From Nostoc sp. KVJ20 (GTDB lineage Bacteria; Cyanobacteriota; Cyanobacteriia; Cyanobacteriales; Nostocaceae), in contig NZ_KV757602.1 of the NCBI RefSeq assembly GCF_001712795.1, positions 1-64,000 on the forward strand: a stretch of DNA of 64,000 bases, given 5' to 3'. Shown here in pieces: positions 8,571 through 18,813 of the stretch. Every line of letters begins with the position of its first letter. Position 1 is the stretch's first letter. A program made the translations under genes and the position numbers. Under the pieces are notes generated by a model. It worked only from the letters and a program-made list of their open reading frames with translations. It was not told where the DNA came from and ran no database searches.

Positions 8571-11500
8571 ATGGTCAGCATTCCCGGATATCACGTTAGC
8601 AAAGAACTCTACAACGGTTCTCGAACCTTGGTTTATCGCGCTAATCGAGAAACTGACCAAAAATCTGTGGTGATTAAGCTGATGAAAACTGCTTATCCCA
8701 GCTTCAGCGAATTGGTACAGTTTCGCAATCAGTTCACCATCGCCAAAAATTTGAATCTACCTGGAATCATCCAAACCTACAGTCTGGAACCCTATCAGAA
8801 TGGTTATGCGTTAGTGATGGAAGACTTTGGGGGAATTTCTCTTAAAGAATGGGGAGTGGGGGGAAGGGTAGAATCTCTGATGGAGTTTTTACAAATTGCG
8901 ATCGCACTGTGCAATACATTAGATATTCTAATTCGTCATCGGATCATTCACAAAGATATTAAACCTGCCAATATTTTAATTAATCCAGAAACTAAACAAG
9001 TTAAGTTAATAGATTTTAGTATTGCATCTCTGTTGCCACGAGAAACTCAAAGCCTCATGAGTCCTAATGTACTTGAAGGGACGCTTGGCTATTTGTCTCC
9101 AGAGCAAACTGGACGAATGAATCGGGGGATTGATTACCGGACTGATTTTTATTCTCTGGGTGTAACTTTTTACGAATTACTAACAGGGCAATTACCATTT
9201 CAATCGCACGAATCGATGGAATTGATACATTGTCATATTGCCAAACTTCCGCCTTTAGTACATGAGATTAATCCACAAATTGCGCCTGTACTCTCATCTA
9301 TTGTTAGCAAATTGATGGCGAAAAATGCCGAAGACCGCTATCAGAGCGCATTTGGGCTAAAATATGATTTAGAAAATTGTTTACATCAACTCAAAGAGAC
9401 GGGGAAAATTGTCAGTTTCCCAATTGCTCAACGGGATGTGTGCGATCGCTTTATTATCCCAGAAAAACTCTATGGGCGTGAGCATGAAGTTGAAACTCTG
9501 CTAAAAGCATTTGACCGCGTTACCAACAACCAAACAGAATTAATGCTGGTGGCTGGTTTTTCTGGTATTGGTAAAACTGCTTTAGTTAACGAGGTTCATA
9601 AACCTATTGTCCGGCAACGGGGCTACTTCATCAAAGGCAAATTTGACCAATTTAATCGGAATATTCCCTTCTCCGCTTTTGTGCTGGCGTTTCGAGACTT
9701 AATGGGACAATTACTAAGTGAAAGTGATGTCCAATTGTCAACTTGGAAAAATAAAATTTTACAAGTGCTGGGGGATGAGGGGCAAGTTATTCTTGAGGTA
9801 ATTCCCGAATTAGAACAAATTATTGGTCAACAACCACCTGCAACGGAACTTTCACCAAGTGCAGCCCAGAATCGCTTCAATTTACTCTTTCAAAAGTTCA
9901 TTCAGGTATTTACCACCAAAGAACATCCATTAGTAATTTTTCTCGATGATTTGCAGTGGGCTGATTCTGCTTCACTGAAATTAATGCAGTTGTTGATGAG
10001 CGAGTTAGGAAGTGGAGCTTTACTTTTAATTGGGGCTTATCGAGATAATGAAGTATCTACCGCGCATCAGTTGATGTTGACTTTAGCGGAGATTCGCAAA
10101 GCCAATGCGACGATTCACAGCATTACTTTAGCCCCGTTTAGTAAAGCTAGTTTAAATCAATTGCTGGTTGATACCTTGAGTTGTTCAGATAAAATTGCCA
10201 AACCTCTAACGGAACTCGTCTATCAAAAAACTCAAGGAAATCCCTTTTTTGCAACACACTTTCTCAAAATATTATATGAAGATGGACTGATTACTTTTAA
10301 TTGCGATCGAGGTTACTGGCAATGTGATATTGTTGCTGTCAAAGCACTTGCCCTTACCGATGATGTTGTAGAATTCTTAGCGCTACAGTTGCAAAAGTTG
10401 CCAGCAGCAACGCAAAATGTGTTGAAATTAGCTGCATGTATTGGCAACCAGTTTGATTTGCGAACCTTAGCAATTGTTTCTGAACAATCGGAAACCGAAA
10501 CGGCAGCATCTTTATGGAAAGCTTTACAAGAAGGGTTAGTTTTACCTACTAGTGAAGTTTATAAATTTTTTCAAGATGGTGATAACAACTCTGACTCAAA
10601 CCCATTAAATTCTAATTTTCAAGTCCCTATCTACAAATTTTTACACGATCGCGTGCAGCAAGCGGCTTACTCTCTAATTCCAGATGCAGAGAAACAATTT
10701 ACCCATCTTAAAATTGGTCAATTACTCTTGCAAAATACCTCTGAGTCTCAGCAAGAGGAGCGAATTTTTGAGCTTGTCAGTCAGTTAAATCGAGGAATAC
10801 TGCTAATTACCCAACCGGCTGAACGTCAACAATTAGCTCAGTTAAATCTGAATGCCGGTCGAAAAGCGAAAGAAGCTACCGCTTATGGTGCAGCAATTCA
10901 TTACTTCTATTCTGGAATGCAACTGCTACCGATTAATAGTTGGGAAATCGCCTATGAATTGACTCGAAGTTTATACCAAGAAGCTGCCGAAGCTGCTTTT
11001 CTCAACAATGAATTTGAGCAAATGGAATCTCTTGTTCAGGTCGTGATTGAAAAAACAACCACCTTACTGGATAGAGTGAAAGTTTATGAAGTGCAACTCC
11101 AAGCTTATCAGGTGCGGAATCAATCATTCAAAGCGATCGCAATTGGGCGTGAACTTCTCGCTCAACTTGGGGTAACATTACCTGAATCAGTAACACCTCC
11201 AGACATTCAGCAATCTGTAGTCAACACCCTCTCTACCTTGGCTGGCAGAAGTATTGAGGGCTTAGTTGATTTGCCATTGATGAATGATACCAAAGCTTTG
11301 GTTGCTTTGCGGATTATGGCTAGCATTGCTCCCGCCATCCACCAAACGGCCCCTTATCTGTTCCCAATTATTGCTTGCGAAGAGGTGAATTTATCTCTTA
11401 AATACGGCAATGCACCACTTTCTGCACCAGGATATGCAGATTTTGGAATTGTACTTAATATTTGTAACCAACTCGAATCAGGCTACGAATTTGGCCAGCT

Positions 11501-14423
11501 AGGTTTAATGCTTGTGGATAGACTTCAAGCAAAATCTGTTCAAAGCATGACTCTATTTAAGGTGGGTGCATTGAATCAATTTAATCAACAACATATTCGC
11601 ACCTCAATTAGGTTATTACAGGAATCCCATACTTTTGGATTAGAGACAGGCGATTTTTTTCATGTGCTGGCATCGATGATTTTTAAGTTATTCTATGTCT
11701 ATTTAAGTGGCACAGAAGTTTTGGAAATTATCTTAGCAGATATCAAAGCTTACGAGTCTAATTATGTCCAAAATCAACGCTTATTAAATTGGTCTAATAT
11801 CGTTTCTCAAACCATTAAAAATCTCACTGAATATAGCGACTATCCAGACTCCCTGATTGGTGAAGATTGTCAAGAAGAACTCTTATCTGCGCTCCTCCAA
11901 GAAAAGGATGAATTAACACTCCATATATTTTTCTTAAGTAAGTTAACACTCAGTTATTTGTTTGAGAATTTTTCGGCGGCAGTTGAGAGTGGAAATCAGG
12001 GAGAGCAATACCTCAATGGTGGCGCAGGAATGCTATCTGTGACTGTTTTCTACTATTACGATTCTTTATCTCGGTTGGCTATCTATCCAACGGCTGAACC
12101 ATCTCAACAGGAGCAATTACTTTTGAAGGTTGGCGAAAATCAAGAAAAATTGCAGTTTCGAGCCAAACTTGCACCGATGAATTTCCAGCACAAATTTGAT
12201 TTGGTGGAAGCAGAACGCCATCGAGTTTTGGGCGAAAAAATAGCAGCAATAGAATTGTACGATCGCGCCATAACTCTAGCGAAAGAAAACGAATATATCC
12301 AAGAAGAAGCCTTGAGCAATGAACTAGCTGCCAAGTTCTATCTCGACTGGGGCAAAGAAAAAATCGCCCAAGTTTATATGCAAGAAGCTTATTACTGCTA
12401 TGCTCGTTGGGGCGCTAAAGCCAAAACTGAAGACTTAGAAAAACGCTATCCTCGACTCCTGGCTCCCATCTTACAAGGGCAGCATCATCGCTTGCAACTG
12501 AGTTCAACCGTCGATGCATCATCATTTCCACATCAAACCATCCACACAAATCTTTCTAGCAGCAGTATCTCGGAAGCCCTCGATTTTGCCACCATCTTTA
12601 AAGCCGCACAAGTTCTTTCCAGTGAAATTCAATTAGAGCAATTACTCACTACCCTTTTGCAAGTGGTGATGGAAAATGCTGGGGCACAAAAAGCTGCATT
12701 ACTTGTACTCCAAAAAAACAACTTAGTGGTTGAAGCTGTAGCCACCATCAACGAAGGAGTCAGTCTGGTATCTGCACCATTGTCAACCAGTGAAGGCATT
12801 CCCATTACACTGCTAAACTATGTCAAACGCAGCTTAAAAACTGTTGTGCTGGATGATGCAACCGCACAAACTGATTTTATCGCCGACTCATATTTCATAC
12901 AGCAACAACCTAAGAGTGTGTTGTGTACGCCGATGTTAAATCAAGGTAAACTCATCGGGCTGCTATATCTCGAAAATCCCCTGACAATTGGTGCATTTAC
13001 AAGCGATCGCACCGAAGTAATCCAACTGCTATGCACTCAAGCTGCTATCTCTCTAGAAAATGCCCGTCTTTATCAAGAATCTCAAAATTATGCCCAAGAG
13101 TTAGAGCGATCGCTCACTCAACTTCGTGCTAGCGAAGCCCGCTTCCAGAAACTCGCTGATAATATTCCTGGGGCAATTTACCAACTATGTTTAAATGCTG
13201 ACGGTTCAGTTTCAATGCCCTACGTCAGTTCTGGCTGCTACAACCTTTATGAGGTGACAGCAGAGGAAATAATGACAGGAAGGCAGAGTCTTCGTTCTAT
13301 GGAACACCCAGATGATTTTGCCAGCATTCAACAGGCAATAATCTACTCTGCTGAAAACATCACACCATTTCGACACGAATGGCGAATTATCACATCTTCA
13401 GGAACCGTAAAATGGCTTCAAGGTGCATCCCAACCAGAGCGACAAGCTGATGGCTCAATTATATGGGATGGCGTAATCATAGATATTAGCGAACGCAAAC
13501 TTGCTGAAGTCGCACTAAAAGAGTCTGAAGCTGATTTACGGCAAAAATCTCAGGATTTAGAAGAAGCGCTGCAAAATTTCCAACAAGCCCAATTACAAAT
13601 GGTGCAAAATGAAAAAATGGCAACCTTGGGTAATTTGGTTGCTGGGGTGGCACATGAAATTAATAATCCGATTGGATTTCTCAAAGGCAGCCTCAACAAT
13701 GCCGAAGATTATATCCAAGACTTGCTTGCTCATATCCAATCCTACCAACAACATCATCCCAATCCGGCGATCGCAGTCATTGAGCATGGCGAAGAAATTG
13801 ACCTAGAATTCTTGACTGAAGACTTACCAAAGCTAGTAGGCTCAATGAAGGTGGCTTCAGAAAGGATCAAAGATATTAGTATCAGTCTCCGCACCTTCTC
13901 CAGAGCCGATACAACCGAAAAAGTTGCTTGTAACCTCCATGAAGGGATTGAGAGTACGCTGTTAATTTTGAAGTATCGCCTCAAAGCTAACGAAAAACGT
14001 CCAGCAATTGAAGTTATCACCGAATACGGAAAATTACCACTGGTCAAGTGCTTTTTAGGACAGCTAAATCAAGTATTTATGAACATCCTCGCTAATGCCA
14101 TTGATGCCTTAGATACATCCTGTGAAGGGCTTTCTTTTGCCCAAGCGCAAGACAATCATCACCAAATATTGATTCAGACCGAAGTATCCAGTGAGCAAAA
14201 CATGGTAGCAATTAGGATCAAAGATAACGGTCAGGGGATGTCAGAAGAGGTTAGAACGCGGATATTTGACCACCTATTTACAACAAAAGAAGTTGGGAAA
14301 GGAACAGGATTAGGATTAGCGATCGCTCGTCAGATTGTCGAGGAAACCCATAATGGGCGGTTGAGTTGCAATTCTGTACTTGGTGAAGGAACAGAATTTG
14401 TCATTGAGATTCCAGTATTTTAA
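8571..14423 (+). CDS. Hybrid Ser/Thr kinase - AAA ATPase - GAF - PAS - histidine kinase
   Basis: This 1950-residue cytosolic signalling protein has five parts. Residues 5-270 are a Ser/Thr kinase-like domain (HKDIKPANILI; DFS in place of DFG). An AAA_16/NTPase domain has Walker A GFSGIGKTAL and Walker B IFLDDLQWAD. A long helical TPR-like middle (about 650-1300) follows. Next are GAF (about 1350-1500) and PAS with PAC (about 1520-1650). The histidine kinase has the H-box VAHEINNP with His1695, N-box NQVFMNILANAIDAL, and G-boxes DNGQGM and GKGTGLGLAIA. This matches the HstK-type hybrids of Nostoc-like cyanobacteria. The catalytic His and ATP sites are intact; the DFS motif is usual for the group. 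No receiver domain or response-regulator gene is adjacent. Confidence 0.93.
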   Translation: MVSIPGYHVSKELYNGSRTLVYRANRETDQKSVVIKLMKTAYPSFSELVQFRNQFTIAKNLNLPGIIQTYSLEPYQNGYALVMEDFGGISLKEWGVGGRVESLMEFLQIAIALCNTLDILIRHRIIHKDIKPANILINPETKQVKLIDFSIASLLPRETQSLMSPNVLEGTLGYLSPEQTGRMNRGIDYRTDFYSLGVTFYELLTGQLPFQSHESMELIHCHIAKLPPLVHEINPQIAPVLSSIVSKLMAKNAEDRYQSAFGLKYDLENCLHQLKETGKIVSFPIAQRDVCDRFIIPEKLYGREHEVETLLKAFDRVTNNQTELMLVAGFSGIGKTALVNEVHKPIVRQRGYFIKGKFDQFNRNIPFSAFVLAFRDLMGQLLSESDVQLSTWKNKILQVLGDEGQVILEVIPELEQIIGQQPPATELSPSAAQNRFNLLFQKFIQVFTTKEHPLVIFLDDLQWADSASLKLMQLLMSELGSGALLLIGAYRDNEVSTAHQLMLTLAEIRKANATIHSITLAPFSKASLNQLLVDTLSCSDKIAKPLTELVYQKTQGNPFFATHFLKILYEDGLITFNCDRGYWQCDIVAVKALALTDDVVEFLALQLQKLPAATQNVLKLAACIGNQFDLRTLAIVSEQSETETAASLWKALQEGLVLPTSEVYKFFQDGDNNSDSNPLNSNFQVPIYKFLHDRVQQAAYSLIPDAEKQFTHLKIGQLLLQNTSESQQEERIFELVSQLNRGILLITQPAERQQLAQLNLNAGRKAKEATAYGAAIHYFYSGMQLLPINSWEIAYELTRSLYQEAAEAAFLNNEFEQMESLVQVVIEKTTTLLDRVKVYEVQLQAYQVRNQSFKAIAIGRELLAQLGVTLPESVTPPDIQQSVVNTLSTLAGRSIEGLVDLPLMNDTKALVALRIMASIAPAIHQTAPYLFPIIACEEVNLSLKYGNAPLSAPGYADFGIVLNICNQLESGYEFGQLGLMLVDRLQAKSVQSMTLFKVGALNQFNQQHIRTSIRLLQESHTFGLETGDFFHVLASMIFKLFYVYLSGTEVLEIILADIKAYESNYVQNQRLLNWSNIVSQTIKNLTEYSDYPDSLIGEDCQEELLSALLQEKDELTLHIFFLSKLTLSYLFENFSAAVESGNQGEQYLNGGAGMLSVTVFYYYDSLSRLAIYPTAEPSQQEQLLLKVGENQEKLQFRAKLAPMNFQHKFDLVEAERHRVLGEKIAAIELYDRAITLAKENEYIQEEALSNELAAKFYLDWGKEKIAQVYMQEAYYCYARWGAKAKTEDLEKRYPRLLAPILQGQHHRLQLSSTVDASSFPHQTIHTNLSSSSISEALDFATIFKAAQVLSSEIQLEQLLTTLLQVVMENAGAQKAALLVLQKNNLVVEAVATINEGVSLVSAPLSTSEGIPITLLNYVKRSLKTVVLDDATAQTDFIADSYFIQQQPKSVLCTPMLNQGKLIGLLYLENPLTIGAFTSDRTEVIQLLCTQAAISLENARLYQESQNYAQELERSLTQLRASEARFQKLADNIPGAIYQLCLNADGSVSMPYVSSGCYNLYEVTAEEIMTGRQSLRSMEHPDDFASIQQAIIYSAENITPFRHEWRIITSSGTVKWLQGASQPERQADGSIIWDGVIIDISERKLAEVALKESEADLRQKSQDLEEALQNFQQAQLQMVQNEKMATLGNLVAGVAHEINNPIGFLKGSLNNAEDYIQDLLAHIQSYQQHHPNPAIAVIEHGEEIDLEFLTEDLPKLVGSMKVASERIKDISISLRTFSRADTTEKVACNLHEGIESTLLILKYRLKANEKRPAIEVITEYGKLPLVKCFLGQLNQVFMNILANAIDALDTSCEGLSFAQAQDNHHQILIQTEVSSEQNMVAIRIKDNGQGMSEEVRTRIFDHLFTTKEVGKGTGLGLAIARQIVEETHNGRLSCNSVLGEGTEFVIEIPVF

Positions 14424-14567
14424 CTAATTTGCGATTTTTGTCTCAATGCATAAGACTTCTAATTTTTCGGTAGTGCAGAGAACAGCGATCGCATAATTTT
14501 CCAAATCTGTATAACTTGATTCTAAATTAGGTATCGTTCAGAGTTAAGATGACACAATTGCGTCGAA

Positions 14568-15854
14568 TTGTGGTTAAAGCTACAAAAATTGTTAAAACAA
14601 CTAACTAATACTGTATTTCCAGCCTCAGTCTTCCGACTAGAGAGTGGTTTAACTTTTATTCATCAAGAAATTCCCACCACTCCCGTAGTTGTGGCAGATG
14701 TTTGGGTGCGTGCTGGAGCCAGCCTAGAGCCAAAACCGTGGTTTGGCATGGCGCACTTTTTAGAACACATGATTTTTAAAGGTACGGCGACACTACCCCC
14801 TGGGATGTTTGATTCCAAAGTGGAAAACCGGGGTGGCGTGAGTAATGCAGCAACAAGCTATGATTATGCTCATTATTCACTTACCACAGCCGCCCCTTAT
14901 TTAAAAGATACTCTGCCCTACTTGGGAGAACTCCTGCTGAATGCGGCAATTCCAGAAGATGAATTTAGCCGCGAACGGGATGTGGTACTAGAGGAAATTC
15001 GCTCTTGTCAGGACGATTCCGACTGGATAGGATTTCAAGCGCTGATTCAAAGCATCTATCCCCATCACCCTTACGGACGTTCGGTGCTGGGTACTGAGCA
15101 AGAACTGATGCAGCAATCACCAGAAGCAATGCGCTGTTTTCACCACGCCCACTATCAGCCTGAAAACATGACGGTGGTGATTGCTGGAGGTATATCCCAA
15201 AAACCAGCTTTGGAAATGGTAAATCATTCATTTGCTGATTTTGCCGAACGCTCAAATTGTCCGCAGTTTGAGAAAGTGGCAAAGCCAGTAATAACAGGAA
15301 TTCACCGTCAAGAACTGTGTTTACCACGCATAGAGCAAGCGCGATTATTGATGGCGTGGCTTGTACCAGGAGTAGAAGATATACGTACTGGCTATGGTTT
15401 AGATTTGTTGTCGGTATTATTGGCAGAAGGGCGGACTTCGCGTTTAGTGCGCGATTTGCGCGAAGATTTGCAATTGGTACAGGGAATTTGCAGTAGTTTT
15501 TCTCTACAACGGGAATCAAGTTTATTTACAATTACTGCCTGGTTAGAACCAGAAAATCTGGAGGAAGTTGAGTCTTTAATTTGCGCTCATTTGGATGATT
15601 TGCAGACTAAAGGAATTAGCGAACAAGAACTTGCCCGCACACGCAGGTTGCTATGTAACGAGTATGCTTTTTCTACCGAAACGCCAAATCAACTTACAGG
15701 GCTTTATGGATATTACAATACCATCGCCCAAGCCGAATTAGCTGTGACATATCCCCAACAGATTCAGTCTTTTGATGCCAAAGAACTGCAAAAATTAGCT
15801 AAACAGTATCTCTCGCCGGAGAATTTCGCGGTTACTGTACTTAAACCGTGTTAA
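14568..15854 (+). CDS. M16 family zinc metallopeptidase, catalytic subunit
   Basis: This protein of up to 428 residues has the inverted zinc motif HFLEH (His63, Glu66, His67 from the TTG start) and the downstream ERDVVLEEIRS glutamate ligand region. It is therefore a competent M16 (processing-peptidase/PqqL-like) subunit. The second half is the non-catalytic M16_C domain. There is no ATG near the N-terminus. TTG at 14568 is the likely start and is uncertain by a few codons. It is followed after 115 bp by a second M16 gene lacking the zinc motif. Such pairs (M16B type) usually form a two-chain clamshell that degrades or processes peptides. Confidence 0.88.
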   Translation: MWLKLQKLLKQLTNTVFPASVFRLESGLTFIHQEIPTTPVVVADVWVRAGASLEPKPWFGMAHFLEHMIFKGTATLPPGMFDSKVENRGGVSNAATSYDYAHYSLTTAAPYLKDTLPYLGELLLNAAIPEDEFSRERDVVLEEIRSCQDDSDWIGFQALIQSIYPHHPYGRSVLGTEQELMQQSPEAMRCFHHAHYQPENMTVVIAGGISQKPALEMVNHSFADFAERSNCPQFEKVAKPVITGIHRQELCLPRIEQARLLMAWLVPGVEDIRTGYGLDLLSVLLAEGRTSRLVRDLREDLQLVQGICSSFSLQRESSLFTITAWLEPENLEEVESLICAHLDDLQTKGISEQELARTRRLLCNEYAFSTETPNQLTGLYGYYNTIAQAELAVTYPQQIQSFDAKELQKLAKQYLSPENFAVTVLKPC

Positions 15855-15969
15855 GTATTGGGCATAGGGCATTGGGCATAGGGCATGGGGCATTAGTTTT
15901 TGACAAATGACAAATGACCAATGACAAATGACCAATGACCAATGACAAATGACAAAGGACAAATAATAA
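15855..15969. repeat. STRR heptamers between the two M16 genes
   Basis: Two heptamer types occur in a row: GGGCATA/GGGCATT (about 15858-15895), then a longer run of TGACAAA/TGACCAA (about 15901-15968). The AAAGGA that probably serves as ribosome-binding site for the next gene is a variant unit of the second run. Confidence 0.8.
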
Positions 15970-17241
15970 ATGACAACCTTGCTGCAAAAATCGCCTATGC
16001 ATCGCACCGTATTGAACAATGGCATTGTCGTGCTGGTGGCAGAAAATCCGGCTGCGGACATTATTGCAGCGCGAATCTTTGTGCGTGCCGGTAGTTGTAA
16101 TGAAAACCGGGAGCAAGCAGGGTTGGCGCATTTGTTATCGGCAGTGATGACAAAAGGATGCGATGGACTTTCTAGCTTGGAAATTGCAGAAATAGTGGAA
16201 TCTGTAGGGGCGAGTTTGAGTGCCGATGCTGGCACTGATTATTTTTTGCTATCTTTCAAAACCGTAACATCTGATTTTGCGGAAATTTTAGCATTGGCAG
16301 GGCGGATTTTGCGATCGCCAACTTTTCCCGAAACTCAAGTGGAACTAGAACGGCGTTTAGCACTCCAAGATATTCGTTCCCAAAAAGAGCAACCCTTCAA
16401 TGTCGCCTTTGAACAAATGCGGCATGTAATGTACCAAAATCATCCCTACTCTATGTCGGTACTGGGAGATGAATCCACCATGAGTAGCTTAACTCGTGCA
16501 GATTTAGTGGAGTATCATCAAACTTATTTCCGCCCAGATAATGTAGTAATTAGCATTGCTGGTAGAGTCACACCCACAGATGCAACAGCGTTGGTGGAAG
16601 AAGTTTTTGGTGATTGGCAATCCCCATCTCAGGCATTACCAATACTGAATTTACCTGAGATTAAGATAGAACCGCAGGTAAAACTAAAGCCAATACAGAC
16701 ACAACAATCAATCGTGATGCTTGGTTATTTGGGAACATCGGTGAATTCTGTTGACTACGCCGCCCTGAAGTTGCTGTGTACCTACTTGGGAAATGGGCTT
16801 TCTAGCCGCTTGTTTGTGGAATTACGGGAAAAACGCGGTTTAGCTTACGAAGTATCCGCCTTTTACTCCACAAGGCTATTTCCAGCCTCATTTGTAGTTT
16901 ACATGGGTACAGCACCAGAGAATACCAGCATCGCCCTAGAGGGACTACGTACAGAAGTAGATTTATTGTCTACCGATGAAATATCTGAAAGTGCCCTGCA
17001 AGCTGCGAAAAATAAGATTCTGGGGCAATATGCCTTGGGGAAACAAACAAACGGGCAAATTGCTCAAATATACGGCTGGTATGAAATTTTGGGATTAGGA
17101 ATTGATTTTGACACCAGATTTCAAGAATTGATTGCGGCGGTGAGTGCCCAGGATGCGATCGCCGCAGCTTGTAAATATTTAAAAGAGCCTTACTTGTCTT
17201 TAGTTGGTCAAGAAGAAGCAATTAATGAGGCGATCGCTTGA
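15970..17241 (+). CDS. M16 family peptidase homologue, non-catalytic subunit
   Basis: This 423-residue protein has the fold of M16 peptidases (FVRAGSCNENREQAGLAHLLSAVMTKG; later LREKRGLAYEVSAFY, the conserved R/Y substrate-binding segment of M16_C). The zinc motif position reads HLLSAV instead of HxxEH, so metal binding is lost. The intact R...Y segment suggests it supplies substrate-binding residues to its partner encoded directly upstream, as in bacterial M16B heterodimers and mitochondrial MPP. The ATG follows AAAGGA by ten bases. Confidence 0.88.
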   Translation: MTTLLQKSPMHRTVLNNGIVVLVAENPAADIIAARIFVRAGSCNENREQAGLAHLLSAVMTKGCDGLSSLEIAEIVESVGASLSADAGTDYFLLSFKTVTSDFAEILALAGRILRSPTFPETQVELERRLALQDIRSQKEQPFNVAFEQMRHVMYQNHPYSMSVLGDESTMSSLTRADLVEYHQTYFRPDNVVISIAGRVTPTDATALVEEVFGDWQSPSQALPILNLPEIKIEPQVKLKPIQTQQSIVMLGYLGTSVNSVDYAALKLLCTYLGNGLSSRLFVELREKRGLAYEVSAFYSTRLFPASFVVYMGTAPENTSIALEGLRTEVDLLSTDEISESALQAAKNKILGQYALGKQTNGQIAQIYGWYEILGLGIDFDTRFQELIAAVSAQDAIAAACKYLKEPYLSLVGQEEAINEAIA

Positions 17242-17574
17242 AGAAGAATTCAGGAGTCAGAATTCAGGAGCGGAGCCGGAGACGTTTCCGTTAGCTCCGG
17301 TCAGAATAAAGACGCGACTTGAAAATACTTACTTGCCGCCGCCACTATCTGCCACTCGTACAGAATACCCAACTGAATTCTGAATTCTGAATTCTGACTC
17401 CTGAATTCTGATTCCTGACTCCTGAATTCTGATTCCCTGCTTTTTGAGAAAGGTTAGAGAGCAAGCCTATGGGATTATGCGCGTAGCCTAGCGGAGACAT
17501 TGTAAAATGAAGCAGCTGTTTTTTAGACCAAGCGGCTGTACCATTAGCATGAGAATATTCTGGGAGTAAATTCC
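17242..17574. repeat. STRR and dispersed repeats before the peptidoglycan-binding gene
   Basis: GAATTCA/GGAGTCA-type units form runs at about 17246-17272 and, in reverse, at 17374-17440. Between them is GC-rich repeat DNA. GCGCGTAGCCTAGCGGAGACAT (about 17478-17500) is another dispersed repeat. Confidence 0.6.
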
Positions 17575-18624
17575 ATGCAAAGCAGCCTGACAGCAAGTAT
17601 TTTGAGTTACTTAAAATTACTAGACCCAACTGTAAACCGCTGTAGAATGGAAAAACGGCAAAAAGATTGGTGGCCAAAGAGGTCTAAATCTTTATCAGCC
17701 ATTAAAATATTCTTGTTCTCCGCTACGCCTCTGCTTATTACCTCAACGACTCTAGTATCAATAGCAGCACCACAAAAAATTGCCCAAGTAAATCCTGGAA
17801 ATAGCATCAACCGCCCTAGCCTCAAAGTTGGCAGTCAAGGCGAACGTGTGGCTGAACTTCAAGCAGCTCTAAAACTTTTGGGTTTTTACTCTGGTGCTGT
17901 AGATGGTACATATAGTGAGAATACAGCCAGCGCTGTTTCCCGGTTTAAACAAGCAGCGGGCTTGAATCCAGATGGTATTGTTGATGCCAGCACTTGGCAA
18001 CGACTTTTTCCTAGAGAACCAGTAGTAACATCAACAGTCCCTTCATCCCAGCCAAGATTTAACTCAGCTACAAATTTTCCTGTCCCAACCCAAGCTAGCA
18101 ACCTCACCAATGTTGCAAATCCTAACCCCAATCCCCCTAGGCAAGCTGTAACACAAGTTGCGACTAGCCCTGAACCAAGACCTGCGACTCCAAGACAAGC
18201 TGTAAGACCAGCTACAACTAGCCCTGAACCAAGACCTGCTACCCCAAGACAAGCTGTAAGACCAGCTACAACTAGCCCTGAACCAAGACCTGCCACCCCA
18301 AGAAAAACTACAACTTCAAGCACACAAAAAACGCCAAATCGTACTACATCAACTACTCGAACTCAGTCAAACACAACTACCAAGCGAACCCCTGGTATTC
18401 AATACACCTCCGAAGGATTGCCAATTTTGCGTATAGGATTACGTGGTTCTGAAGTTGTAAAGTTGCAACAACAACTGAAAAAGCTTGGTTTCTTGAAAGG
18501 CGATGCCGATGGAGATTTTGGCGTGACAACAGAAACCGCTGTAAAAGCTGCACAAAAGCGCTATGGTTTAGAAGCTGACGGCGTAGTTGGTGGCTCTACC
18601 TGGGAGGTTCTTTTGCGGCGTTAA
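17575..18624 (+). CDS. Exported protein with two peptidoglycan-binding domains
   Basis: The protein has 349 residues. A hydrophobic stretch (IKIFLFSATPLLITSTTL, about residues 43-60) preceded by many Lys/Arg suggests a signal or anchor; Met25 is an alternative start. Two PG_binding_1 domains (about 80-145: GERVAELQAALKLLGFYSG, DGIVDASTWQRLF; about 285-347: GSEVVKLQQQLKKLGFLKG, DGVVGGSTWEVLL) are joined by a Pro/Thr/Arg-rich linker. The linker contains 2.7 tandem copies of an 18-residue unit starting SPEPRPATP. No hydrolase domain is present, so it likely anchors to or spaces the cell wall. GGGAG lies eight bases before the ATG. Confidence 0.85.
   Translation: MQSSLTASILSYLKLLDPTVNRCRMEKRQKDWWPKRSKSLSAIKIFLFSATPLLITSTTLVSIAAPQKIAQVNPGNSINRPSLKVGSQGERVAELQAALKLLGFYSGAVDGTYSENTASAVSRFKQAAGLNPDGIVDASTWQRLFPREPVVTSTVPSSQPRFNSATNFPVPTQASNLTNVANPNPNPPRQAVTQVATSPEPRPATPRQAVRPATTSPEPRPATPRQAVRPATTSPEPRPATPRKTTTSSTQKTPNRTTSTTRTQSNTTTKRTPGIQYTSEGLPILRIGLRGSEVVKLQQQLKKLGFLKGDADGDFGVTTETAVKAAQKRYGLEADGVVGGSTWEVLLRR
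18163..18306 (+). repeat. 54-bp in-frame tandem repeat
   Basis: Copies begin at 18163, 18217 and 18271 (ACTAGCCCTGAACCAAGACC), exactly 54 bp apart, and are nearly identical. They encode the 18-residue linker unit between the two peptidoglycan-binding domains. Confidence 0.85.
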
Positions 18625-18660
18625 CCGTATCCCTACTTGCTACAGGTAGCATCTCACTCA

Positions 18661-18813
18661 ATACGGTTCGGTTAAGGCAAAAGACGCGATGAATCGCCGT
18701 CTCTACAATAATAGGTCTTTTGTAGAGACGGCGATTTATCGCGTCTTTGTGATAAATTATCGAATTTTTGTGATCTAAAATTTTCATCAAAAAGCCTTAA
18801 CCGAACCGTATTG
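18661..18813. mobile_element. MITE with 12-bp target duplication, full-length copy
   Basis: The ends are near-perfect inverted repeats of about 20 bp (CAATACGGTTCGGTTAAGGC at 18659-18678; complement at 18794-18813). GCATCTCACTCA flanks both sides (18649-18660 and 18814-18825). Inside is a second pair of arms (AAGACGCGAT... and ...ATCGCGTCTT) around GTCTCTACA/TGTAGAGAC. There is no reading frame. A shorter relative with a different target duplication is at 52413-52512. Confidence 0.8.

Noticed and set aside
14965..15519. 184-residue minus-strand frame
   Set aside because: It is fully inside the catalytic M16 gene on the other strand, without start signal or recognisable domain.
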